A stretch of 26,735 nucleotides of DNA from an uncultured Amaricoccus sp. (GTDB lineage: Bacteria > Pseudomonadota > Alphaproteobacteria > Rhodobacterales > Rhodobacteraceae), in the NCBI RefSeq assembly GCF_937891315.1, contig NZ_CALAGI010000178.1, positions 1 through 26,735 on the forward strand, given 5' to 3'. The translations under genes and the position numbers were made by a program. The notes beneath the pieces are model-generated. The model was not told the DNA's origin and made no database searches. It saw nothing but the letters and a program-made list of their open reading frames with translations. Positions 7,881 to 15,350 of the stretch are shown here, piece after piece. The stretch's first letter is position 1. Each line of letters starts with the position of its first letter.

Positions 7881-8840
7881 TCACGGATAGCGGATGCGAT
7901 GGCAGAGGGTGCGGGGATCGTCAAGGATCGCGGCGTAGCGCGCCGGCAGGTCGGCGAAGGCGGTCTCGCCGCTGATCAGCGCGTCGAGCGCGGGATCGGT
8001 CAGCAGCGCCAGCGCCATTTCGAGCCGCCGGCGATGGTTCCAGCGCGGCCGGCGCGAGGGTGCCACCGCGCCCACCTGGCTCGATATCAGGCGCGTCCGC
8101 CGGCTGTGGAACGCGGCGCCGAGCGGTAGCTCGACCAGCCGATCGCCGTACCAGCTCGCCTCGACCACGGTCGCCTCGAACCCGGCCGCCGCCAGCGCCG
8201 TTCGCAAGCCAGCGCCGGCGCCGCTCGCATGGATCACGAGATCGCAGTCCTCGGGCGCCGCGTCCGGCGCGGCGAAGCGACAGCCGAGCGACGCGGCCAG
8301 CGACGCCCGCGCCGGGTTCACATCGACGAGCGTCACCTCCGCCCCCGGCAGCCGCGCACAGAGCCAGGCGGCGAGCGCCCCGACCACGCCCGCGCCTATC
8401 ACCGCGATGCGGTCGCCCGGGCCAGCGCCGCCGTCCCAGACGATGTTCAGCGCGGTCTCCATGTTCGCCGCCAGCACCGCCCGCCCCGCCGGAACGCCCT
8501 CGGGCAGCGGAACGGCCATCGCCTCGGTCAGCGCGAACCGGTCCTGATGCGGGTGGAGCGCGAAGATTTCGCGCCCGGCGAGCCGCCCCCCGACCACGCG
8601 CCCGACGGTCGCGTAGCCGTATTTCACCGGGAACGGGAAGTCGCCCGCCTGCAGCGGCGCGCGCATCCGCCCCCGTTCCGAGGGCGGTACGCCGCCCGCG
8701 AAGACCAGCGCCTCGGTTCCGCGGCTGATACCGCCGAACAGCGCCTCGATCAGGAGTTCGCCCGGCTCGACCGGTTCGAGAAGGATCTCCGCCCTCCCGG
8801 GGCCGACCATCCAGAGCGCCCGCGCCTCTTCGCCCGCCAT
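7881..8840 (-). CDS. Zinc-less MDR (alcohol dehydrogenase-like) oxidoreductase
   Basis: 319 residues of the medium-chain dehydrogenase/reductase superfamily. A GroES-like N-terminal domain (GISRGTEALVFAGGVP, residues 37-52, and FPFPVKYGYATVG, 68-80) is followed by a Rossmann domain with VIGAGVVG (147-154) and an acidic residue at Asp173 that fits NAD(H). The catalytic zinc Cys (C-G-x-D) is replaced by SRGTE and the usual His-Glu by KYGY, and no four-Cys structural zinc lobe exists. The GISRGTE form resembles BchC-like members. The start is the ATG at 8838-8840, preceded by GAGGGGTGGA. It is the first gene of the minus-strand operon. A TGCTACGCT element about 30-45 bases upstream could be an extended -10. 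It probably oxidises or reduces an intermediate or side chain of the cluster's product; the substrate is unknown. Confidence 0.83.
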   Translation of the reverse strand: MAGEEARALWMVGPGRAEILLEPVEPGELLIEALFGGISRGTEALVFAGGVPPSERGRMRAPLQAGDFPFPVKYGYATVGRVVGGRLAGREIFALHPHQDRFALTEAMAVPLPEGVPAGRAVLAANMETALNIVWDGGAGPGDRIAVIGAGVVGALAAWLCARLPGAEVTLVDVNPARASLAASLGCRFAAPDAAPEDCDLVIHASGAGAGLRTALAAAGFEATVVEASWYGDRLVELPLGAAFHSRRTRLISSQVGAVAPSRRPRWNHRRRLEMALALLTDPALDALISGETAFADLPARYAAILDDPRTLCHRIRYP

Positions 8841-8915
8841 TCCACCCCTCGCCCGTTGGGCGAAGCGTAGCACGCACGGGCGGGGCGGCGAGATCATTAA
8901 CTCGCGCGATTTCAG

Positions 8916-8944
8916 TTGCTTTTCCGGCCGGCGCCCACTATCTC
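8916..8944 (+). promoter_or_regulatory. Candidate sigma70 promoter for rhlE
   Basis: TTGCTT (8916-8921) and TATCTC (8939-8944) are separated by 17 bases in the AT-richer part of the divergent spacer. If used, the rhlE transcript would carry a leader of roughly 185 bases before the TTG start. The match to consensus is partial; no other better pair was seen. Confidence 0.35.
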
Positions 8945-9135
8945 GACCGCGACCGGACCGCGGCGACGCGGCCCGAGGACAGGTTCGCGCCCGCGTGGAC
9001 CGAAACGAGAGCGATGGCGCAGACGGGGCAGCGGCCCCTGACATCGCGGATCAACGGGTTTTCGTCATTTGCGCCTGACGAGGGCGAACCGTGCGCGGCG
9101 GGCCGATGGGCCGCCCGGCGCGGGAAGGATTTGTC

Positions 9136-10506
<1,371 letters not shown>

Positions 10507-10515
10507 CGCGCCCTT

Positions 10516-10553
10516 CCCTTCACGCTCTCGACCGTCGATGAGATCGTGAAGGG
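10516..10553 (+). terminator. Hairpin downstream of rhlE
   Basis: A 9-bp perfect stem CCCTTCACG / CGTGAAGGG (10516-10524 with 10545-10553) encloses a partly self-pairing interior (TCGA-CCG-TCGA). It starts 10 bases after the rhlE stop. The run of T expected of an intrinsic terminator is missing (TCGTGTT follows), so it may act as a weak terminator or as a 3'-end stabiliser. Confidence 0.5.
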
Positions 10554-10799
10554 TCGTGTTCCGCGAGGGACGCCGCCCTTTTCAACGGCCGAGCCGGGCA
10601 CGCCCGCCACTATTCCACGCCCTTGGAGAAAATCTTCACTCCGCCCGCGGATGCTCGCGCGACCCGCGGCTGGCGGGTCGGCAAGATGCGTCCGCCGGGG
10701 ATATCGTCGGCGGATCGGCGAAAAACATACTCGTCGCCCGTGACCCGAAACGAGCGCGCCCGCGCGGTCAGGCTGGCGCGTTCAAAATCATTTAAAATC
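10554..10799. other. Intergenic stretch without a convincing gene
   Basis: Between the rhlE hairpin and the lipoprotein terminator. Short frames exist on both strands (for example a 63-codon minus frame from a TTG at 10799-10801 and plus frames from 10556 and 10623), but none has an ATG with a Shine-Dalgarno or a recognisable family. The right end is AT-rich (10780-10805), explained by the terminator tail. Confidence 0.5.
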
Positions 10800-10832
10800 A
10801 ATAACTAGCGCGCCGCTTCTCAAGCGGCGCGC
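10800..10832 (-). terminator. Rho-independent terminator of the glycine-zipper lipoprotein gene
   Basis: An 11-bp perfect GC-rich stem (10808-10818 with 10822-10832) closes a 3-base loop CTC. Read on the minus strand it lies about 30 bases after the lipoprotein stop and is followed by a T-rich run (TAGTTATTGATTTT), the classic arrangement. This is the strongest terminator in the window. Confidence 0.85.
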
Positions 10833-10862
10833 ACACCCGGGCCACTGGCCGAGGCCCACCCC

Positions 10863-11330
10863 TTACGGCACGAGGCGCGTGTTCGATCCGCTCTGGACCA
10901 CTTGTACGCGCTGGCCGGTGGCGAAGGCGGGTGAGGTCTGGATCACCGAGATCGTCTGGCCGCTGTCGAGGCGCACGAACCATTCCGTCGACTGGGCGGT
11001 GGTCGCCGCGCCGGCGATCTGATTGCCGGCCGCCGCGCCGGCGACCGCGCCGGCGCCGGTGGCCAGCACATTGCCCGTGCCCCGGCCGACCTGGTTTCCG
11101 AGCGCCGCGCCGGCGATGCCGCCCGCGAGCGTGCCGACCACACTCGCCGGAGCGTTGCCGCCCTGAACCGTGACCGGCCGGCTGCCGGTGACGGTGCCGA
11201 AGCTGACCGTGGAGGCGGTCTGCGCCTGGTTCGCATTGACCACGTCGCCGCTCTGGATCGGCGCGCAGGCCGTGAGGGCCAGCGCCGCCAGACCGGCCAG
11301 CGCCGCGGTCCGGAAAATGTGTGATTGCAT
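10863..11330 (-). CDS. Glycine-zipper outer-membrane lipoprotein (SlyB / 17 kDa antigen-like)
   Basis: 155 residues. A lipoprotein signal peptide ends in LTAC (lipobox, Cys21), so the mature N-terminus would be acylated and sent to the outer membrane. The middle, about residues 63-105, is a glycine-zipper domain (TLAGGIAGAALGNQVG and AGAVAGAAAGNQIAG) as in SlyB, PcP and rickettsial 17-kDa antigens. The C-terminal ~45 residues form a small beta-domain (WFVRLDSGQTISVIQ, GQRVQVVQSG). It is thought to stabilise the envelope; a precise role is not known. It is transcribed alone, between a divergent small-protein gene and its own strong terminator. Confidence 0.9.
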   Translation of the reverse strand: MQSHIFRTAALAGLAALALTACAPIQSGDVVNANQAQTASTVSFGTVTGSRPVTVQGGNAPASVVGTLAGGIAGAALGNQVGRGTGNVLATGAGAVAGAAAGNQIAGAATTAQSTEWFVRLDSGQTISVIQTSPAFATGQRVQVVQSGSNTRLVP

Positions 11331-11685
11331 CGAGATGTCTCTAATTCCGCCTTGGTGAAGAGTTCAGCCGGAGAGATGTCCAGACCCGACCACTCCCGTC
11401 AAGCCTATCCGAACGGCCGGCGTCGCGGAAACACGAACCGGTGAGAACCGCGCCAAGGATGCGGACTTTCCCACGCCTGACCATCGTCCGTGCCTTCCGA
11501 CTCGGCGCGGGTCGCGCCGGCGGAAATCCCGGCGCGCCGAATGACGGAAACGGACCACCTCCCGGACCCGGCCCGAACAGTGATGTTTTCATCGCCGGAG
11601 CGGCCGCGCGGGGAATTTTCACCCTTTCGCTTGCGCCCGGCTCGGGGATCGCTAGGCCAAGTCCCGTCGAACAGGAGACGGACAT
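11331..11685. other. Divergent intergenic region (355 bases)
   Basis: It separates the minus-strand lipoprotein gene from the plus-strand microprotein gene and must hold their promoters. No clear consensus promoter was found. GAGATGTC occurs twice (11332-11339 and 11373-11380), 41 bases apart, close to the lipoprotein start. Open frames in this stretch are shadows without start signals. Confidence 0.5.
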
Positions 11686-11790
11686 ATGAACAAGGCTCTT
11701 TCGACCGCGCTTGGCTGGGTGCTGCTGGCGATCACTCTCGCGGTCGTTCTCTCGATCCTCTTGTCGCCGACGGGAAGCTTCGCGCATTGA
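11686..11790 (+). CDS. 34-residue single-pass membrane microprotein
   Basis: The frame MNKALSTALGWVLLAITL... ends at 11790 and encodes 34 residues. One strongly hydrophobic helix spans about residues 8-28, and the tail is SPTGSFAH. AGGAG (11673-11677) lies 8 bases before the ATG, the best Shine-Dalgarno in this region, which is the main reason to call it a gene. The N-terminus has one Lys and no other charge, so a signal-anchor is likely. No family is recognised. It is followed after 116 bases by a small lipoprotein gene on the same strand, so the two may share a transcript. Function unknown; it could assist a membrane complex, as many single-helix microproteins do. Confidence 0.65.
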   Translation: MNKALSTALGWVLLAITLAVVLSILLSPTGSFAH

Positions 11791-11906
11791 GCGGCGACGC
11801 GCCCAGGGCCGCCTGTTCCCCGCGGCGCCGGAATCCCGCTTGCGGGGCGGCGCGGGCGCGTTAACCTGTACCCGCGTCGGCTTTTCCCGACGCGGAAAGG
11901 ATGATG

Positions 11907-12119
11907 ATGAAGATCACCCATCGGCTCTCCGCCACCGCCGGTCTCGCCTTCGCCGCCTTGTGTCTCGCCGCCTGCGCCAATCCGCCGGCGCCCGACCCGA
12001 ACGACACCGCTTCCGGCGGCTCGGCGGGGGCTCAGGGTCCCGGCTATTGCGACGCGCCGCCGGCCGACATGACGCAGATGGACCGGTGGAACGAGCTTTG
12101 TTCGCCCGGAAGGCGCTGA
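11907..12119 (+). CDS. Small lipoprotein of about 70 residues
   Basis: Three ATG codons in a row (11901, 11904, 11907) follow GGAAAGGA; the third gives the best spacing and is used, the others add one or two Met. The signal peptide KITHRLSATAGLAFAALCLAAC ends in the lipobox LAAC. The mature part is only about 47 residues, Pro/Gly-rich (NPPAPDP, GGSAGAQGPG), with two further Cys (YCDAPP and LCSPG) that could form a disulfide in the periplasm. No domain family is recognised. It stands between the microprotein gene and ycjX; a 6-bp hairpin at 12152-12167 lies downstream and could end its transcript. Confidence 0.72.
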   Translation: MKITHRLSATAGLAFAALCLAACANPPAPDPNDTASGGSAGAQGPGYCDAPPADMTQMDRWNELCSPGRR

Positions 12120-12247
12120 TCCGCGCCTGATCCTTCCGCGTCCAAAGGCGGCGCGACCGGAGTCGCGGGGGACGTTGCGGCGCGCATGGGGAATGACTAC
12201 CTCTCAGCGCTCTGCCCGCGCCTCGAGCCTGAGAAGGACCCGGCCCC

Positions 12248-13672
12248 TTGGATTTCTTTCGCCTGACCGAAGGTCTGACCCGCCGCGTCGAGGATGTCAT
12301 CGCCGAAACGAGTTCGGCGCTGTTCGATCCGGTGACGCGGCTGGGCGTCACCGGGCTGAGCCGGGCGGGCAAGACCGTCTTCATAACATCGCTGGTCGCG
12401 AACCTGCTGGAGCGCGGCCGGATGCCGCAGCTCCGCGCCGCGGCCGAGGGCCGGATCCTCGCGGCCTACCTTCAGCCGCAGCCCGACCATTCCATCCCGC
12501 GCTTCGCCTTCGAGGATCATCTCGCCGCGCTGACCGCGCCCGAGCCGCGCTGGCCCGAGAGCACGAGTTCGATCTCGACCCTGCGCCTGTCGTTGCGCGT
12601 GGCGCCGAAGGGGTTCTTCACCGGCCTGACCGGCCCGCGAACCGTGCATCTCGACATCGTCGACTATCCCGGCGAATGGCTGCTCGACCTGCCGCTGATG
12701 AACCAGAGCTTCGAGGACTGGTCGGCGGCGGCGATCACCATCGCCCGGTCGCCGGCGCGGGCGGCGCAAGCGGAAGGCTGGCTCGCGGGGGTCGCGGCCT
12801 GCGATCCGTCGCGGCCGCTCGACGAAGCCGAGGCCCGCGGGCTCGCCGCCGCCTTCACCGGCTATCTCGGCGCCGCCCGCGCCGCCGGTCTCTCCAGCGT
12901 CGCGCCGGGGCGGTTCCTTATGCCGGGCGACCTCGAAGGCTCGCCCGCGCTGACCTTCTCGCCGCTGCCCCGGTCCGAGCGCCGGCCGTCGGGATCGCTC
13001 TGGCGGGTCTTCGACAAGCGTTTCGAGGCCTACAAACGCGTGGTGGTCGAGCCCTTTTTCCGCAACCATTTCTCGCGGCTCGACCGGCAGATCGTGCTGA
13101 TCGACGCGCTCGGCGCCATCCATGACGGGCCGCGCGCGGTTGAGGATCTGCGCGGCGCGATGGCCGAGATCCTCACCTGCTTCCGGCCCGGGCGGAATTC
13201 GTGGCTGGCGCCGATCCTCGGCCGGCGGATCGACAAGATCCTGTTCGCCGCGACCAAGGCCGACTACCTGCACCATGAGCAGCATCCGAAGCTGACCGCG
13301 ATCACCGAGGCGCTGGTCGCCGACGCCCGCGCCCGCGCCCTCTTCCGCGGCGCCGAGATCGGGGCGCTGTCGATCGCGAGCCTCCGGGCGACCGTCGAGC
13401 AGACCGTCGCCCGCGACGGCCGCGACATCGGCGTGGTTCGCGGCCGGCGCGCGGACGGTACCGGCGACGCCGCGCTCTTTCCCGGCGCCCTGCCCGAGGA
13501 TCCCGCCGCGCTGCTGGTGCCGGCGCGGGCTGGCGCCGACGACTGGTCCGACGCCGCCTATCGCGTCACCCGCTTCGCCCCGCCCCGGCTCCATCTCGTG
13601 CCCGGCGAAGGCCTGCCGCACATCCGTCTCGACCGCGCCGCGGAATTCCTGATCGGAGACAGCCTCACATGA
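12248..13672 (+). CDS. ycjX: YcjX-family GTPase-like stress protein (DUF463)
   Basis: 474 residues, the usual family length. The Walker A loop is GLSRAGKT (36-43), followed by a Walker B/DxxG region in HLDIVDYPGEWLLDLP. The remaining sequence (ERRPSGSLWRVFDKRFEAYK, then FAATKADYLHHEQHP, which holds a TKAD element like the G4 motif) matches the YcjX nucleotide-binding family, known in E. coli from a heat- and phage-shock-linked operon. The start is a TTG at 12248 with AAGGA 9 bases upstream; no ATG fits before the Walker loop. Its stop overlaps the ATG of the next gene (ATGA), the usual ycjX-ycjF arrangement. Confidence 0.9.
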   Translation: MDFFRLTEGLTRRVEDVIAETSSALFDPVTRLGVTGLSRAGKTVFITSLVANLLERGRMPQLRAAAEGRILAAYLQPQPDHSIPRFAFEDHLAALTAPEPRWPESTSSISTLRLSLRVAPKGFFTGLTGPRTVHLDIVDYPGEWLLDLPLMNQSFEDWSAAAITIARSPARAAQAEGWLAGVAACDPSRPLDEAEARGLAAAFTGYLGAARAAGLSSVAPGRFLMPGDLEGSPALTFSPLPRSERRPSGSLWRVFDKRFEAYKRVVVEPFFRNHFSRLDRQIVLIDALGAIHDGPRAVEDLRGAMAEILTCFRPGRNSWLAPILGRRIDKILFAATKADYLHHEQHPKLTAITEALVADARARALFRGAEIGALSIASLRATVEQTVARDGRDIGVVRGRRADGTGDAALFPGALPEDPAALLVPARAGADDWSDAAYRVTRFAPPRLHLVPGEGLPHIRLDRAAEFLIGDSLT

Positions 13673-14676
13673 CCGAGCCCCCGCGCCGCGACGATCCCTT
13701 CGTGATCGACGCCGCCGACCTGCCCGCGGCCGAAGCCGCGAGCCCAGCCGAGGCGCCGCCGCCGCCGGACGACATGCCGAGCGGCCAGGCGATGCTTCGC
13801 ATGGCCCGCGTCGCCTCGCGACCGCGCGGCGCCGGCTGGCGCTGGTTCTGGAGCCTGCTCGGCAGCCTCGTCACCCTGATCGTCTCGGTCGCCGCCTACG
13901 ACTATGTCACCGCGCTCATCGCGCGCAGCCCGACGCTGGGGATGGTGGTGCTCGGGCTGATGATCCTGCTCGTCCTGATCGTGCTCGGCCAGGTCCTGCG
14001 CGAACTCTGGGCCTTCCGCCGGCTCGGGCGCATCGACGGCTTCCGCGCCGATGCCGAGACCGCGCTCGCCAAGGCCGACACCGCCGCCGCGCGCGACCTG
14101 TCGCACCGGCTGCAACGGTTCTACGCCGGCCGGCCCGAGATGCGCTGGACCTCCGAGACGCTGACAGAGCAGCGCGAGGATCTGCTCGACGCCGACGCCG
14201 TGGTCGCCCTGACCGAGCGCGCGCTCTTCGCGCCGCTCGACGCCGAGGCGCGGGCCGAAATCGAGGCCGCCTCGCGCACCGTCGCGGCGGCGACCGCGCT
14301 GATCCCGCTCGCCATGATGGATGTGCTGGCCGCGCTCTCGGGCAATATCCGCATGATCCGCCGGATCGCCGAGATCTATGGCGCGCATTCCGGCTTCTTC
14401 GGCTCCTGGCGGCTGCTCGGCACGGTGGCGACGCATCTGGTCGCGACCGGGGCGGTGGCGGCGGGCGACGATCTCGTGCATTCCGTGCTCGGCGGCAGCG
14501 TGCTGGCAAAGCTCTCGCGCCGCTTCGGCGAGGGCGTGGTGAATGGCGCGCTGACCGCCCGCGTCGGCATCGCCGCCATGGAGGTCTGCCGCCCGCTGCC
14601 ATTCTCCGCTTTGCCGCGGCCGAAAGTCTCGAACATCATCGGCCGTTCGCTGACCGGTCTCTTCCCGAAGGAATGA
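13669..14676 (+). CDS. ycjF: YcjF-family inner-membrane protein (DUF697, TIGR01620)
   Basis: 335 residues. The N-terminal ~45 residues are acidic and proline-rich (disordered). Two transmembrane helices follow at about 61-80 and 85-106 (WFWSLLGSLVTLIVSVAAYD, MVVLGLMILLVLIVLGQVL). The C-terminal DUF697 domain, from about residue 190, contains amphipathic helices with TALIPLAMMDVLAALSGNIRMIRRIAEIYG. It is coupled to ycjX by an ATGA overlap and is presumed to be its membrane partner. The molecular role of the pair is still unclear in the literature as I know it. Confidence 0.88.
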   Translation: MTEPPRRDDPFVIDAADLPAAEAASPAEAPPPPDDMPSGQAMLRMARVASRPRGAGWRWFWSLLGSLVTLIVSVAAYDYVTALIARSPTLGMVVLGLMILLVLIVLGQVLRELWAFRRLGRIDGFRADAETALAKADTAAARDLSHRLQRFYAGRPEMRWTSETLTEQREDLLDADAVVALTERALFAPLDAEARAEIEAASRTVAAATALIPLAMMDVLAALSGNIRMIRRIAEIYGAHSGFFGSWRLLGTVATHLVATGAVAAGDDLVHSVLGGSVLAKLSRRFGEGVVNGALTARVGIAAMEVCRPLPFSALPRPKVSNIIGRSLTGLFPKE

Positions 14677-14719
14677 CCCGCGGCCAGCGTAGTCCGCCGC
14701 CGACGACCCGGGAGACTGA

Positions 14720-15208
14720 ATGACGCAGGAGCCGAACCCGCTGAACTGGAGCGCCGACGCGCTGCGCCTCGAGATGCTGCGGCGCGAGATGGAACGGATG
14801 GCCGAGAGGGACCGCGCGCGGGCCGCCGAGGAAAAGCGCCGCGCGGATTTCGCCGCCGACTTCCTGCGCCATCATATCGGCCCGGAGGAACTGCGCCATA
14901 TCCGCCAATTGATCGAGGCCGCGGTGCGCCACGGCGACTTTCAGGCGCTGGTCTATTCCTTTCCCTCGTCGCTCTGCGCCGACGACGGGCGCGCGATCAA
15001 CAATGCCCGCCCCGATTGGCCCGAAACGCTGCGTGGCAAGGCGCGTGAACTCTACGAGACCTTCGAGCGCCATGCCCGCCCGCTCGGCTATCACCTCCAT
15101 GCCTCGATCATCAGCTTTCCCGGCGGCGTCCCCGGCGATGTCGGCTTCTTCCTGTCCTGGGAGGCGCCGCTTGGTCGCTCCGCGCCGACGGCGGAAAAAC
15201 CCGATTGA
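14720..15208 (+). CDS. Conserved-looking hypothetical protein with N-terminal coiled coil
   Basis: 162 residues, no family recognised. Residues ~14-50 are a charged, heptad-like helix (LRLEMLRREMERMAERDRAR and onward), followed by a compact alpha/beta part with VRHGDFQALVYSFPSSLCADDGRAI and a second strand set LGYHLHASIISFPGG and VGFFLSWEAPLG. No signal peptide or transmembrane helix, so it is probably cytoplasmic. The start has GGGAG 7 bases upstream. It lies 43 bases after ycjF, so cotranscription with ycjX-ycjF is likely; an ileS promoter overlaps its 3' end. GC3-rich codon use like the neighbours supports real coding. Confidence 0.78.
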   Translation: MTQEPNPLNWSADALRLEMLRREMERMAERDRARAAEEKRRADFAADFLRHHIGPEELRHIRQLIEAAVRHGDFQALVYSFPSSLCADDGRAINNARPDWPETLRGKARELYETFERHARPLGYHLHASIISFPGGVPGDVGFFLSWEAPLGRSAPTAEKPD

Positions 15209-15233
15209 AGCGCAAACCGGGGTTCTCTATAGG
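15205..15233 (+). promoter_or_regulatory. Candidate sigma70 promoter of ileS
   Basis: TTGAAG (15205-15210) and TATAGG (15228-15233) are 17 bases apart, each matching the consensus at four of six positions. The -35 overlaps the stop codon of the upstream gene. A start near 15240 would give an ileS leader of about 110 bases that includes the hairpin at 15276-15311. Confidence 0.55.
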
Positions 15234-15275
15234 CTCCCGCATGGTCCGGCTTCCGTTCCTCGGCGTGCGAATTAC

Positions 15276-15311
15276 CAGCCCGGCGCTCTGACTTTCCAGA
15301 GACGCCGGCTG
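15276..15311 (+). promoter_or_regulatory. Hairpin in the ileS leader
   Basis: CCGGCGCTCTG (15280-15290) pairs with CAGAG-A-CGCCGG (15297-15308): 11 base pairs with one bulged A and a 6-base loop, extendable by three more pairs past a bulge. It lies 40 bases before the ileS start. It could be an attenuator, a translational control element or simply a terminator for upstream transcription; there is no T-box-like core and no T-run. Confidence 0.5.
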
Positions 15312-15350
15312 CTTTGCGCCTTCTTCCCTTCGCTCAATGGAATTCGCCCG

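Noticed and set aside
6174..8129. 651-codon plus-strand frame over the pterin-like operon
   Set aside because: Arg/Pro-rich composition, no domain; the minus strand carries four recognisable enzymes.
10610..10801. 63-codon minus frame in the rhlE downstream spacer
   Set aside because: Only a TTG start within the AT-rich terminator tail, no ribosome site and no homology recognised.
11332..11380. GAGATGTC repeated twice upstream of the lipoprotein gene
   Set aside because: Only 8 bases and two copies; could be chance.
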